Positions 42,163-51,019 of a stretch of DNA of 64,000 nt are shown in pieces. Made by a program: the position numbers and the translations under genes. How positions within the stretch are numbered: the stretch's first letter is position 1; each line of letters starts with the position of its first letter. The stretch lies in contig NZ_JBBEOG010000004.1 in the NCBI RefSeq assembly GCF_037860835.1, positions 248,001-312,000 of the forward strand, in the 5' to 3' direction. The notes below the pieces were generated by a model. It had not been told where the DNA came from and did no database searches. It worked only from the letters and a program-made list of their open reading frames with translations. This stretch comes from Aquipuribacter nitratireducens. GTDB lineage: Bacteria; Actinomycetota; Actinomycetes; Actinomycetales; JBBAYJ01.

Positions 42163-43536
42163 CTACGGCTCGACGACCGCCGGGAGCCGCACCTCGACGC
42201 GCGCGCCGCCGAGCGGGCTCGTCCCGAGGCGCACCGAGCCGCCGTGGGACGTGACGACCTGTCGGACGATCGCCAGACCGAGCCCGGTCCCCCCGGCGGC
42301 GCGACCGCGGCCGGCGTCGAGCCGCACGAACCGCTCGAAGACGCGCTCCCGGTCGCCGGCGGGCACGCCCGGACCGTCGTCGTCGACGACGAGCACGACC
42401 TCGTCGGACTCCTCCCGAAGGGCCGGCCGCACGGTGGTGCCGGTGTTCCGCACGGCGTTGTCGAGGAGGTTGCCGACGACGCGGCGCAGTGCGTCCTCGT
42501 CGCCCTGCACTCGACCCGCGGACACCTCCGACACGTCGAACACCACGCCGCTCGAGGCGCGCGCCCGCGCGGCCTCGGCGAGCACGACGTCGTCGAGGTC
42601 GACCACCGCCAGCGACGTGCCGGCCGCGGACTCGTCGGCGCGCGCCAGCAGGAGCAGGTCGTCGACGAGCCGCTGCAGCCGGCGTGCCTCCTCGGCGACG
42701 TCGCGCCCGAGCTCCTCCGCGGACGTGCGCCCCGGGTACGTGTGGGCGACCTCCGCGTGCTGCCGCAGCGAGGCGACGGGGGAGCGCAGCTCGTGGGCGG
42801 CGTCGGCGACGAAGCGCTGCTGCCGCTGCCGGCCCGCCTGGAGACGGTCGAGCATGCGGTTCACCGTCGTGGCGAGGCGCGCCACCTCGTCCGTCGTGGC
42901 GGGGACGGGCACCCGCCGCTGCAGCCGGTCGTCGCCGATCGCGTCGGCCTCACGCCTGATGGCGGTGACCGGCGCGAGCGCGCGCCCGACGAGGACCCAC
43001 GTCGTCGCCCCGACCACCACGACGAGCAGCGGGCCACCGGCGGCCAGCAGGACGGTGACGAGCCGGGTCGACGCGAGGATGTCGTCGACCTCGCGCCCCA
43101 CGAGCACCGTGGCCGCGGAGCCGTCGGCCGTCGCCGGTACCGCGACGACGAGGAGCTCGTCGTCGAGCTCGCCCCCGCCCGGCAGGTCGTCGACCACCGC
43201 CGCACCCTCCGCCCCCGCCGGTCGCAGCGCCGGGAGGGACCGCCCGAGCGGCGACGCGGCGACCACACGACCCGACCGGTCCACCACCTGCACGACGAGG
43301 TCGTCGCCCTCGCGCTGGGGGGTGACGGCCTGGACCGGGTCCGCACCAGCGGCGAGCGACGCCGCGACCGAGGCCGCCCGCACCTCCGCGGTGCTGCGTG
43401 CGCCGTCGAGCAGGGTGGTCCGCAGCGCGAGGACGAGCGCGACACCCCCGACCGTCATGGCGAGACCGACGACGAGCACCGCGGCCGCCGTGGTCCGCAC
43501 CCGCACCCCGGCGACCCGGGTCCACCACCTGAGCAC
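42163..43536 (-). CDS. Membrane sensor histidine kinase
   Basis: A 457-residue kinase with a GTG start two bases after the response-regulator stop. The first helix is at about 15-40, the extracytoplasmic part to about 165, and the second helix is followed by a HAMP domain. The H-box is AAHELRSPVASLRQHAEV. The N-box is GNLLDNAVRNTG, then VDDDGPGVP and GGTGLGLAIVRQ. It pairs with the regulator at 43538. Closeness to copper genes suggests, but does not prove, metal or envelope stress sensing. Confidence 0.92.
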   Translation of the reverse strand: MLRWWTRVAGVRVRTTAAAVLVVGLAMTVGGVALVLALRTTLLDGARSTAEVRAASVAASLAAGADPVQAVTPQREGDDLVVQVVDRSGRVVAASPLGRSLPALRPAGAEGAAVVDDLPGGGELDDELLVVAVPATADGSAATVLVGREVDDILASTRLVTVLLAAGGPLLVVVVGATTWVLVGRALAPVTAIRREADAIGDDRLQRRVPVPATTDEVARLATTVNRMLDRLQAGRQRQQRFVADAAHELRSPVASLRQHAEVAHTYPGRTSAEELGRDVAEEARRLQRLVDDLLLLARADESAAGTSLAVVDLDDVVLAEAARARASSGVVFDVSEVSAGRVQGDEDALRRVVGNLLDNAVRNTGTTVRPALREESDEVVLVVDDDGPGVPAGDRERVFERFVRLDAGRGRAAGGTGLGLAIVRQVVTSHGGSVRLGTSPLGGARVEVRLPAVVEP

Positions 43537-43537
43537 G

Positions 43538-44233
43538 TCAGGCCCCGTCGGTGCCGTCGGTGCCGTCCGCGGAGAGCCGGTACCCGGCGCCTCGCAGCGT
43601 CTGCAGGCTCGAACGGCCGAAGGGCCGGTCGACCTTGTTCCGGAGCCGGCGGAGGTACACCTCGACGATGTTCGGGTCGATCTCGACGTAGGGGTCCCAC
43701 ACCTCGTCGAGCAGCTCCCGCTTCGTCACGACGCGACCCGCACGGCGCATGAGGTGCTCGAGCACGGCGTGCTCGCGCGCCGTCAGACGCACCTCGGTAC
43801 CGCCGCGCCACACGGTGCGGGCGGCCGGGTCCATGCGGAGGTCCCCCACGGCCAGCTCGTCCGGCTCGTCACTCGTGCGCCGTCGAAGCAGGGCCCGCAG
43901 CCGGGCGACGAGGACCGCGTGCGAGAACGGCTTGGTGAGGAAGTCGTCGGCGCCGGTCTCGAGCGCCGTCACCTCGTCGCGTTCCCCCTCGCGTGCGGTG
44001 AGGACGAGGACCGGTGTGTCGAGGCCGGCGGCGCGCAGGGCCGAGCAGACCCGGTACCCGTCGAGGCGGGGAAGCATGAGGTCGAGGACGATCGCGGCGT
44101 GCTCGCCGGCGAGCCCCAGCCGCAGGCCCTCGGAGCCGTCGGCGGCGACGTCGACCGCGAACCCCTCGGCCTCCAGGCCCTCGCGGAGACCGTCGGCCAG
44201 GTGCGGCTCATCCTCGACGACGAGCAGCCTCAC
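43538..44233 (-). CDS. OmpR/PhoB-type response regulator
   Basis: About 231 residues from GTG 44233 (RLLVVEDEPHLADGL); GTG 44242 or 44248 would add 3 or 5 residues and cannot be excluded. The receiver has the phospho-Asp in IVLDLMLPRLDGY and Lys in FLTKPF. The DNA-binding winged helix has LTAREHAVLEHLMRR and IVEVYLRRLRNKV. It is paired with the kinase downstream and is divergent from the copper ATPase, whose own control is better explained by the CsoR-like box. Confidence 0.9.
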   Translation of the reverse strand: MRLLVVEDEPHLADGLREGLEAEGFAVDVAADGSEGLRLGLAGEHAAIVLDLMLPRLDGYRVCSALRAAGLDTPVLVLTAREGERDEVTALETGADDFLTKPFSHAVLVARLRALLRRRTSDEPDELAVGDLRMDPAARTVWRGGTEVRLTAREHAVLEHLMRRAGRVVTKRELLDEVWDPYVEIDPNIVEVYLRRLRNKVDRPFGRSSLQTLRGAGYRLSADGTDGTDGA

Positions 44234-44305
44234 GAGCGCCACCGACACCGCACGCGTCGATGGTGCCGGGCGACGGGCGACGGGTCATCCGGTCGCACAC
44301 CGCTC

Positions 44306-44334
44306 TTGTGCTATACCCCCGGGGGGTATATACA
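44306..44334 (+). promoter_or_regulatory. Promoter with CsoR-like operator of the CPH-type copper ATPase
   Basis: TTGTGC at 44306-44311, 17 bases, TATACA at 44329-44334. The spacer is filled by a palindromic box TATACCCCC/GGGGGGTATA (44312-44330), matching the TACCCC-GGGGTA operators bound by CsoR. Apo-CsoR would block polymerase and Cu(I) would release it. The same type of box stands before csoR at 53864. Confidence 0.8.
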
Positions 44335-44379
44335 TCTGCCAGTCGCCCGAGCGGGCGGCGCCGGCCCGAGGAGGCAGCC

Positions 44380-46494
44380 ATGTCGGCACAGGGAACCGTC
44401 GAAGAGCCCGTCGTCCACCACCACGAGCCGTCGGGCGGTGACTCACCGGGCTCCGGCCACGCGACCCGTCCCGCCCACGCCGATCACGGCGACCACGGCG
44501 ACCACGGCGACCACGCCGCGGCCTTCCGGGACCGCTTCTGGGTCGTGCTCGCCCTCACCGTCCCCGTCGTCGTGTGGTCGCACCACGTCCAGGGGCTGCT
44601 CGGCTACACGGCGCCGGCGGTCCCGCTCCAGGAGTGGATCGGCCCGGTGCTCGGCTCCGTCGTCTTCTGGTGGGGAGGGTGGCCCTTCCTCAGCGGCGGC
44701 TGGTCCGAGCTGAGGTCCCGCCGCCCCGGGATGATGCTTCTCATCAGCCTCGCGATCACCGTCGCGTACGTGAGCTCGACGGCCACCGCGCTCGGTCTCT
44801 TCGCCCAGGAGGTGTGGTGGGAGCTCGCGCTCCTCATCGCCGTCATGCTCCTGGGCCACTGGGTCGAGATGCGCGCGGTCGGTCAGGCGCAGGGGGCGTT
44901 GTCCGCGCTGGCCGACCTCCTGCCGGACGAGGCCGAGCGTGTCGACGCCGACGGTCGCGTCGAGACCGTCCCCGTCGCGGTGCTCGCCGCGGGCGACGTC
45001 GTGCTCGTCCGGCCCGGCGCGCGGGTGCCGGCTGACGGCACGGTCACCGAGGGCGCCGCCGACGTCGACGAGTCGATGCTCACGGGGGAGTCGAACCCCG
45101 TGCCGCGCGGCGCGGGCGACGAGGTGGTGGCCGGGACGGTCGTCGCAGGGTCGAGCCTGCGGGTGCGGGTCACGGCGACCGGCGACGACACGAGCCTCGC
45201 CGGCATCCGCCGCCTCATCGAGCAGGCGCAGTCCTCCCGCTCGCGCGCCCAGGCCCTCGCCGACCGCGCCGCCGCCCTCCTCTTCTACGTCGCCCTCGTC
45301 GCCGGGGCCGTGACCGCCGTCGTGTGGCTCGCGCTCGGCCAGCCGCTCGTCGCCCTCGACCGGACGGTGACCGTCCTCGTCATCGCCTGCCCCCACGCCC
45401 TCGGGCTCGCGATCCCGCTCGTCACCGCCATCTCGACGGCGACCTCTTCCCGCGCCGGGATCCTCGTGACGGACCGGCTCGCCCTCGAGCGGATGCGCAC
45501 GGTCGACGCCGTCCTGTTCGACAAGACCGGCACCCTCACCGAGGGTCGCCACGTCGTCGCCGACATGGCCGCGACGGCCGGCGTCGACACCGGCACGGTC
45601 CTGCGGCTCGCGGGCGCCGTCGAGGCGGACTCCGAGCACCCCCTGGCGCGGGCGGTGCACGCCACGGCGGCGGCGAGGGGGGCGGTCCCCGCGACGCGGG
45701 GCTTCCGATCCCGCACCGGCCGCGGCGTCGAGGCGACCGTCACCGACGGTGCATGGACCGGGGTCGTGGCCGTCGGTGGCCCCGCGATGCTCCGGGAGGA
45801 CGGCCTCGAGGTCCCCGCCGACCTCACCCGGTGGGCGGCACCGTGGACCGCGCGCGGCGCCGCCGTCCTCCACGTCGTGCGCGACGGCCGGGTCGCCGGT
45901 GCGCTCGCGCTGGAGGACGCCGTCCGGGACGTGTCCCGCGAGGCCGTCCGCCGCCTGCACGAGGCGGGCGTCACGGTCGCCATGGTGACGGGCGACGCGC
46001 GCTCCGTCGCAGAGGCCGTCGGTCGGGACCTCGGCATCGACGAGGTCTTCGCCGAGGTCCTGCCCGAGGCGAAGGACGCGAAGGTGGCGGAGCTGCAGGC
46101 GCGGGGCCACCGCGTCGCGATGGTCGGTGACGGCGTCAACGACGCGCCCGCCCTGGCACGGGCGGACGTCGGGATCGCCATCGGCGCGGGCACGGACGTC
46201 GCCCGTCGCTCGGCCGGCATCGTGCTCGCCTCCGACGACCCGCGAGCGGTGCTCGCCATCCGCACGCTCTCGGCGGCCACGTACCGGAAGATGATCGAGA
46301 ACCTGTGGTGGGCCGCCGGGTACAACATCGTCGCGATCCCGCTAGCGGCCGGGGTCCTCGCCCCCTGGGGGTTCGTCCTGCCCATGGCCGTGGGGGCGGT
46401 GCTCATGAGCACCTCGACCGTCGTCGTCGCCCTCAACGCGCAGCTGCTCCGGCGGGTGCGCCTGCAGGGCCTGGGCGCCGCCACCGGCGCCTGA
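44380..46494 (+). CDS. copB: Copper-translocating P1B-type ATPase, CopB/CPH class
   Basis: A 704-residue membrane pump. The ATG follows GAGGAGGCAG (as AGGAGGC). The N-terminus is His-rich (HADHGDHGDHGDH) in place of a Cys-type metal domain. Eight membrane segments are expected; the sixth has CPH (CPHALGLAIPLV) near residue 337. TGES, DKTGTLTEG, the soft-metal HP (SEHPLA) and GDGVNDAPAL are all present. CPH pumps export Cu(I)/Cu(II) or Ag. Its 3' end is overlapped on the other strand by the tail of lgt. Confidence 0.92.
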   Translation: MSAQGTVEEPVVHHHEPSGGDSPGSGHATRPAHADHGDHGDHGDHAAAFRDRFWVVLALTVPVVVWSHHVQGLLGYTAPAVPLQEWIGPVLGSVVFWWGGWPFLSGGWSELRSRRPGMMLLISLAITVAYVSSTATALGLFAQEVWWELALLIAVMLLGHWVEMRAVGQAQGALSALADLLPDEAERVDADGRVETVPVAVLAAGDVVLVRPGARVPADGTVTEGAADVDESMLTGESNPVPRGAGDEVVAGTVVAGSSLRVRVTATGDDTSLAGIRRLIEQAQSSRSRAQALADRAAALLFYVALVAGAVTAVVWLALGQPLVALDRTVTVLVIACPHALGLAIPLVTAISTATSSRAGILVTDRLALERMRTVDAVLFDKTGTLTEGRHVVADMAATAGVDTGTVLRLAGAVEADSEHPLARAVHATAAARGAVPATRGFRSRTGRGVEATVTDGAWTGVVAVGGPAMLREDGLEVPADLTRWAAPWTARGAAVLHVVRDGRVAGALALEDAVRDVSREAVRRLHEAGVTVAMVTGDARSVAEAVGRDLGIDEVFAEVLPEAKDAKVAELQARGHRVAMVGDGVNDAPALARADVGIAIGAGTDVARRSAGIVLASDDPRAVLAIRTLSAATYRKMIENLWWAAGYNIVAIPLAAGVLAPWGFVLPMAVGAVLMSTSTVVVALNAQLLRRVRLQGLGAATGA

Positions 46495-47382
46495 CGCCGC
46501 GCCCGGCTCGGCGCCGCGACGACCCGTCGCCGTCCCGGTCTCGACGACCTCCTCGCGACCGGGGCGGCGACGCGACTGCACGAGCAGGGCGAGCGCGGCG
46601 ACGAGCACGAGGACGAGCGCGGCCAGCTGGTTCCAGCGCACGCCGAGCACGAGCGTCGCCGGATCGGTGCGGAGCGTCTCGGTGAGGATCCTGCCGGTCC
46701 CGTACAGGCACAGGTAGAGCAGGAACACGCGGCCGTGGCCGAGCCGGAACCGTCGGTCCGCCCACACCAGGACCGCCGCGACGCCGAGGCTCCACAGCGA
46801 CTCGTAGAGGAAGGTCGGGTGGAACGTCTCCGCCTCCGCGTACTGCGCGGGCCGGTTCTCCGGGTCGATCCGCAGCCCCCACGGCAGGTCCGTCGGGGTA
46901 CCGAACAGCTCCTGGTTGAACCAGTTGCCCCACCGGCCGATCGCCTGGGCCACGGCGATGCCCGGCGCGAGCGCGTCCGCGAAGGCGCCGACGGAGACAC
47001 CACGGCGTCGGCACACGAGCACCGCCGCGAGGCCACCACCGAGCAGGCCGCCGAAGATGGCGAGCCCGCCCTCCCACACCCGCAGGGCCGACCACGGGTC
47101 GTCGGCGTAGGCCTGCCAGCGCGAGACGACGTGCCACACGCGGGCGCCGACGAGGCCTGCGGGCACCGCCCAGATCAGCACCTCCTCGACGGTGTCGGGT
47201 CGCCCGCCGCGCGCGACCCAGCGCCGTCGGCCGATGAGGGCCCCGACGACGACACCGACGATGATGACGAGCGCGTACGCGCGGACGGGGACCGGGCCGA
47301 GGTACCAGACGCCCGTGTCGGGGCTCGGGATCCCGCCGCCGGTCAGCAGCAGCCCCGGGAGGGCACCGACTGCGCCCGTCAC
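46342..47382 (-). CDS. lgt: Prolipoprotein diacylglyceryl transferase
   Basis: A 346-residue membrane enzyme that attaches diacylglycerol to the lipobox Cys. Signatures are WEGGLAIFGGLLGG, IGRWGNWFNQELFG and TFLYESLW, with about seven helices over residues 15-275. The last 70 residues are low-complexity and overlap the copB end by 153 bases, so this tail may not matter. The GTG at 47382 overlaps the previous gene by 4 bases. The two genes before it in the operon encode lipoproteins, so this may be a dedicated second lgt; I cannot see whether another exists elsewhere. Confidence 0.92.
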   Translation of the reverse strand: MTGAVGALPGLLLTGGGIPSPDTGVWYLGPVPVRAYALVIIVGVVVGALIGRRRWVARGGRPDTVEEVLIWAVPAGLVGARVWHVVSRWQAYADDPWSALRVWEGGLAIFGGLLGGGLAAVLVCRRRGVSVGAFADALAPGIAVAQAIGRWGNWFNQELFGTPTDLPWGLRIDPENRPAQYAEAETFHPTFLYESLWSLGVAAVLVWADRRFRLGHGRVFLLYLCLYGTGRILTETLRTDPATLVLGVRWNQLAALVLVLVAALALLVQSRRRPGREEVVETGTATGRRGAEPGAASGAGGGAQALQAHPPEQLRVEGDDDGRGAHEHRPHGHGQDEPPGGEDPGR

Positions 47383-48260
47383 GATCCCGCCGCCGTACCG
47401 GTCCGGGTGTCGGCGAGCGCGACCACCGCGGTCCACGTCCGGCCGCCGTCGGTGGAGGACAGGACGTGCTCCTCGGTCGCCGCGAGGAGATCGGTGTCGC
47501 TCACCGCGGCGACAGCCGTCGCCGGGGCCCCCAGGTCACCTGTCACCGCCCACCCGTCCGGGTCCAGCCGCGCGACCTCGCCGGCGCCGGTCACGAGGAC
47601 CGGCGACCCCCCGGCCGGGACGGCCACGTGCTGCGCCCGGTCGGGGGCCGGTGGATCGAACGGCACCAGGTCGACGCCCTCGAGCCGCTGCACCCGGCCG
47701 GCCGAGACGACGACCGGCGTGCCGTCGGCGAGCAGCGCCACGGAGCTCACCTCCGGGACGCCGCCCAGCTCCTGCCACGTCCGCCCGCCGTCGTCGCTGC
47801 GCCGCAGCACCGAGGTGGTGGCGTCCCACCCGACGACCTGGTCGTCGCGGGCGGCGAGGGCGTGCAGGTCGGCGTCGCCCGTCAGGGAGACCGGCTGCCA
47901 CGTGGCGCCCCCGTCGTCGCTCGCGACGAGACCGAGGTGCACGGGCAGGTCCTCCCGCGCGTCGGGGTGGCCGCTGGCGAGCAGCCGCTCGCCGTCGACG
48001 GCGAAGCCCATGAGGTCGTGCCACCGGTCGGCCACCCGCTCGACGGAGACGTCGGGGCTGTCGCCGTCGACGCGGAACAGGCCGGTGTGCGTGGCGGCGA
48101 GGACGGTCCCGTCGACGGGGTCCACACCCAGACCGTGGACGTGGAGCATGCCGGGATCGAGGTCCGAGGCGGTGCCCCCGTCCTCCCCGCCGGCGCAGCC
48201 GACGAGGAGGACGAGGGCGCACGCTGCGACCGCGACCCGGGTGGTCGGACGGCGTGTCAC
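47379..48260 (-). CDS. F510_1955-type glycosylhydrolase-like lipoprotein (BNR repeats)
   Basis: A 293-residue lipoprotein. The GTG at 48260 gives MTRRPTTRVAVAACALVLLV and a lipobox ending VGC. The mature chain starts MLHVHGLGVDPVDGTV and has beta-propeller blades with Asp-box-like runs (SDDGGATW, SDDGGRTW, STDGGRTW). These lines match the actinobacterial F510_1955 family, often found with DUF305 and copper genes. No glycosidase residues are evident. The stop overlaps lgt; the DUF305 gene is 4 bases upstream. Confidence 0.82.
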   Translation of the reverse strand: MTRRPTTRVAVAACALVLLVGCAGGEDGGTASDLDPGMLHVHGLGVDPVDGTVLAATHTGLFRVDGDSPDVSVERVADRWHDLMGFAVDGERLLASGHPDAREDLPVHLGLVASDDGGATWQPVSLTGDADLHALAARDDQVVGWDATTSVLRRSDDGGRTWQELGGVPEVSSVALLADGTPVVVSAGRVQRLEGVDLVPFDPPAPDRAQHVAVPAGGSPVLVTGAGEVARLDPDGWAVTGDLGAPATAVAAVSDTDLLAATEEHVLSSTDGGRTWTAVVALADTRTGTAAGS

Positions 48261-48264
48261 GACC

Positions 48265-48870
48265 TCAGCCGCCCAGGAGGTCCTGCATGAGGGCGATCTC
48301 GGCCTCCTGCGTGCTGATGATCTCCTCGGCGAGGGCGAGCGCCTCGGGGTTGGCGCCCTCGTCGAGCTGGGTCCGCGCCATGTCGACGGCACCCTCGTGG
48401 TGCTCGACCATCATCGTCAGCCACATCTCGTCGAAGGGCGGGCCCTCGGCGTCCCCGAGCGCGGCCATGTCCTCCGCGGACATCATCCCCGCCATGCCGT
48501 CCATGTCCATGCCGGCGTGGTCGCCGTGGTCGGCGGGCTGCTCGGCGCCCCAGGCGTCCAGCATGCCGCGCATGGTCTCGATCTCGGGTCCCTGTGCGGC
48601 CGAGATCTCCTCGGCGAGGGCGAGGACCGCCGGGTCCTCGGCCGCGGCCAGCGCCATGTCCGACATGTCGACGGCCTGCTCGTGGTGGGGGATCATCCCC
48701 TGGGCGAACGTGACGTCCGCCTCGTTGTGCTCGGCCGAGATGTCGGCGGCGGCGACCGCCGCGGCGGTACCGCCCGCGCCGTCCGCCCCCGGTGTCGCGC
48801 CGCCGCAGGCGGCGAGGACGGTGGCGAGGCCGAGGCCGGACAGGGCGGAGCAGAGTCGGGTGGTGCGCAT
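48265..48870 (-). CDS. DUF305 lipoprotein, two ferritin-like HH units
   Basis: A 201-residue lipoprotein with AGGAG before the ATG and a lipobox LAAC. DUF305 has two helix-pair units, each with a His-His: MIPHHEQAVDMSDMAL and MVEHHEGAVDMARTQL. Between them is a Met/His-rich stretch (DHGDHAGMDMDGMAGMM) suited to copper. DUF305 proteins are common in copper-resistance loci. It probably binds copper outside the membrane. Confidence 0.9.
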   Translation of the reverse strand: MRTTRLCSALSGLGLATVLAACGGATPGADGAGGTAAAVAAADISAEHNEADVTFAQGMIPHHEQAVDMSDMALAAAEDPAVLALAEEISAAQGPEIETMRGMLDAWGAEQPADHGDHAGMDMDGMAGMMSAEDMAALGDAEGPPFDEMWLTMMVEHHEGAVDMARTQLDEGANPEALALAEEIISTQEAEIALMQDLLGG

Positions 48871-48924
48871 GCGTGTCTCCTGGGGGTGTCGTCGGGTCGG
48901 GTGCGGGGGCGGCGGGAGCCGCTC

Positions 48925-49332
48925 CTAGACCCTCATGACGCAGAGGCGGACGCGCGGGGGCGGCGGGACGAGGCGCAGGGCCGGGGCGGCGGCGAGCGGC
49001 TCCAGCCGATCGCGCACGGACGGGGACCCGGTGGCGGCGCGGCGGCTGATCCGGACCGCGAGCGTGACGACGACCCCGACCAGGGCCAGGACGCAGCCGA
49101 CGAGGACGTCGTGCACCGGTGAGCCGTGGTCGCCGTGGCCCGGCGCCGTCGGCCCGACCGTCCCGCCGGTGACGTCGGCGTGGTGGCCGGCCGCGGCGGT
49201 GTGCGCGGCCGCCCCGGTCCCGACGAGGTCGACGACACCGTGCATGCCGAGCACCCCGGCGACGAGGAGGAGGATCGCCGCGAGCCGTACGCCGGTCGAG
49301 GACCGGCCGACGCGACGCCTCACCCCAGCCAC
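48925..49332 (-). CDS. Two-helix membrane protein with a His-rich loop (DUF6153-like)
   Basis: A 135-residue protein. A helix at about 16-40 (LAAILLLVAGVLGMHGVV), an outside loop with many His (HTAAAGHHADV, GHGDHGSPVHD), a second helix near 75-93 and a basic tail. The layout matches the DUF6153 kind seen with DUF305 genes. It starts the minus-strand cassette that ends with lgt. A copper-handling role is inferred from context. Confidence 0.72.
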   Translation of the reverse strand: MAGVRRRVGRSSTGVRLAAILLLVAGVLGMHGVVDLVGTGAAAHTAAAGHHADVTGGTVGPTAPGHGDHGSPVHDVLVGCVLALVGVVVTLAVRISRRAATGSPSVRDRLEPLAAAPALRLVPPPPRVRLCVMRV

Positions 49333-49583
49333 CCTCGAAGGGTAGGCCAGGTCGGTGCAGCCGCCGTGGCCCGCCCCCGGCGCCCCGTGCGCCCGGAGCC
49401 TTGACGCTGCCCGCGCCGGGACCTAGCGTCCCGGCTCACCCGGTCGCTGATCATGCGGCCGGGGTCGGGAGGGCGGTACCCCGCCCTGTCGACGCCCTGC
49501 GTCGCGACGGTGCGATCACGAGGAGGTGCGCGCCACCGTGCGGCGTGGCGCCCCTCCAGCCCTCACGAAGAAAGGGTGGGTCG

Positions 49584-50948
49584 ATGAGGACCCCAGCCAT
49601 CATCGCCGCGCTCGCGGTCGCCGCGTCGCTCGCGGTCGCCGTCCCGGCCGTCGCGCACGACGGCGAGCACCTCGGACCGGGCAACCCGGGCCCGAGCATC
49701 TCGTCGCAGAACGTCAAGCTCCTGTCGAACTCGCCGAAGTCGAACACGGCCACGCAGTCCGACCTCGCCTTCTTCGGCAAGTACGCCGTCGCGGGCAACT
49801 ACGCCGGCTTCCGCATCCTCGACGTCTCCGACCCCGCCGCCCCGGTCACGGTCACCGACTTCCGGTGCAACGGTCCCCAGGGCGACGTGTCCGTCGTCGG
49901 GAACCTCGTGTTCCAGTCCGTCGACTCCCCGCAGAGCAGCTCCGCCTGCACCAGCACGAACGCGACCGCGAGCACACCCGGCATGTTCGAGGGCATCCGC
50001 GTCTTCGACATCAGCGACATGACGTCGCCGCAGCTCGTGACGGCCATCCCGACCGACTGCGGGTCGCACACGCACACCGTCCTGCCGGAGCCGGAGAACG
50101 ACCGGGCGATCCTCTACGTGTCGAGCTACCCCCTCGGCGGCGCGGCGCTCGGCCCGAACTGCCGGCCGACGCAGAGCGGGGACGGTCACAACGTCGTCTC
50201 CATCGTCGAGGTGCCGCTGAGCGACCCCGCGGCGGCGTCGGTCACGGAGTACCAGCTCGAGATGGAGCAGGTGACGTACCTCAACGCCTTCACCTTCAGC
50301 GCCTGCCACGACATCTCCGTGTTCAAGGAGATCGACCGGGCCGCCGCGGCGTGCCTCGGAGTCGCGCAGCTGTGGGACATCAGCGACCCGCTCGCGCCGG
50401 AGGTGCTCTGGGAGTTCGACGACCCGGCCGTCAACCCGGCGAACATCGACCTGTGGCACTCGGCGAGCTTCAGCTGGGACGGTGAGGTCGTCGCGTTCGG
50501 TGACGAGTCCGGTGGCGGCGGTGCCGCGCGGTGCGTGGACCCCGACGACCGGCAGGGTCGGATCTGGTTCGTCGACGCCGCGACGGGTGAGCACCTCGCC
50601 GACTACAAGATCCCGCGGTCCGAGAGCGGCATCTGCACGATGCACAACTTCAACTTCGTCCCGCGTCGGGACGGCAAGAAGGTGCTCGTCTCGTCGGCCT
50701 ACACCGGCGGCACGACCGTCGTCGACGTCGACGCGCTGCTCGCCGGGGCGTCCGCAGCCCAGGCGGAGGTCGGCTTCGCCCGTCCTCACGGCGCCTACAC
50801 GTGGTCGTCGTACTGGTACAACGGCCACATCTACGCCAACGACACCGACCGCGGCATGGACGTGTTCCTGCTGAGCGACAAGGCGCGGGCAGGCGCGGTC
50901 AAGCTCGACCACCTCAACCCGCAGACGCAGCTGGACCTCATCGGCTGA
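49584..50948 (+). CDS. Secreted LVIVD-repeat beta-propeller protein
   Basis: A 454-residue exported protein. The ATG has AAAGGGTGG upstream and a signal MRTPAIIAALAVAASLAVAV cut near AVAHDG. Repeats with FRILDVSDPAAPV, IRVFDISDMTSPQ and AQLWDISDPLAPEV are LVIVD blades of a propeller. Conserved His and Cys occur in DCGSHTHTV, SACHDISVF and ICTMHNFNF. Its enzymatic role is not known. A terminator follows. Confidence 0.85.
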   Translation: MRTPAIIAALAVAASLAVAVPAVAHDGEHLGPGNPGPSISSQNVKLLSNSPKSNTATQSDLAFFGKYAVAGNYAGFRILDVSDPAAPVTVTDFRCNGPQGDVSVVGNLVFQSVDSPQSSSACTSTNATASTPGMFEGIRVFDISDMTSPQLVTAIPTDCGSHTHTVLPEPENDRAILYVSSYPLGGAALGPNCRPTQSGDGHNVVSIVEVPLSDPAAASVTEYQLEMEQVTYLNAFTFSACHDISVFKEIDRAAAACLGVAQLWDISDPLAPEVLWEFDDPAVNPANIDLWHSASFSWDGEVVAFGDESGGGGAARCVDPDDRQGRIWFVDAATGEHLADYKIPRSESGICTMHNFNFVPRRDGKKVLVSSAYTGGTTVVDVDALLAGASAAQAEVGFARPHGAYTWSSYWYNGHIYANDTDRGMDVFLLSDKARAGAVKLDHLNPQTQLDLIG

Positions 50949-50973
50949 CGTCCTCGGCCCCCGAGGCACGACG

Positions 50974-51011
50974 CACAGGAGCCCGCCACCGGACGGTGGC
51001 GGGCTCCTGTG
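50974..51011. terminator. Bidirectional terminator after the LVIVD gene
   Basis: 17-bp perfect stem CACAGGAGCCCGCCACC (50974-50990) with its complement at 50995-51011 and a four-base loop. It separates the LVIVD gene from the convergent tRNA-Asp. Confidence 0.88.
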
Positions 51012-51019
51012 TGAGTGTG

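Noticed and set aside
43538-44334. Two-component system as direct regulator of copB
   Set aside because: The copB promoter already contains a CsoR-like operator, and no direct repeat for an OmpR-type regulator is visible there.
49471-49486. GGGCGG-TACC-CCGCCC repeat as a CsoR operator before the LVIVD gene
   Set aside because: The arms have the opposite order from the TACCCC-GGGGTA boxes and no promoter elements surround it.
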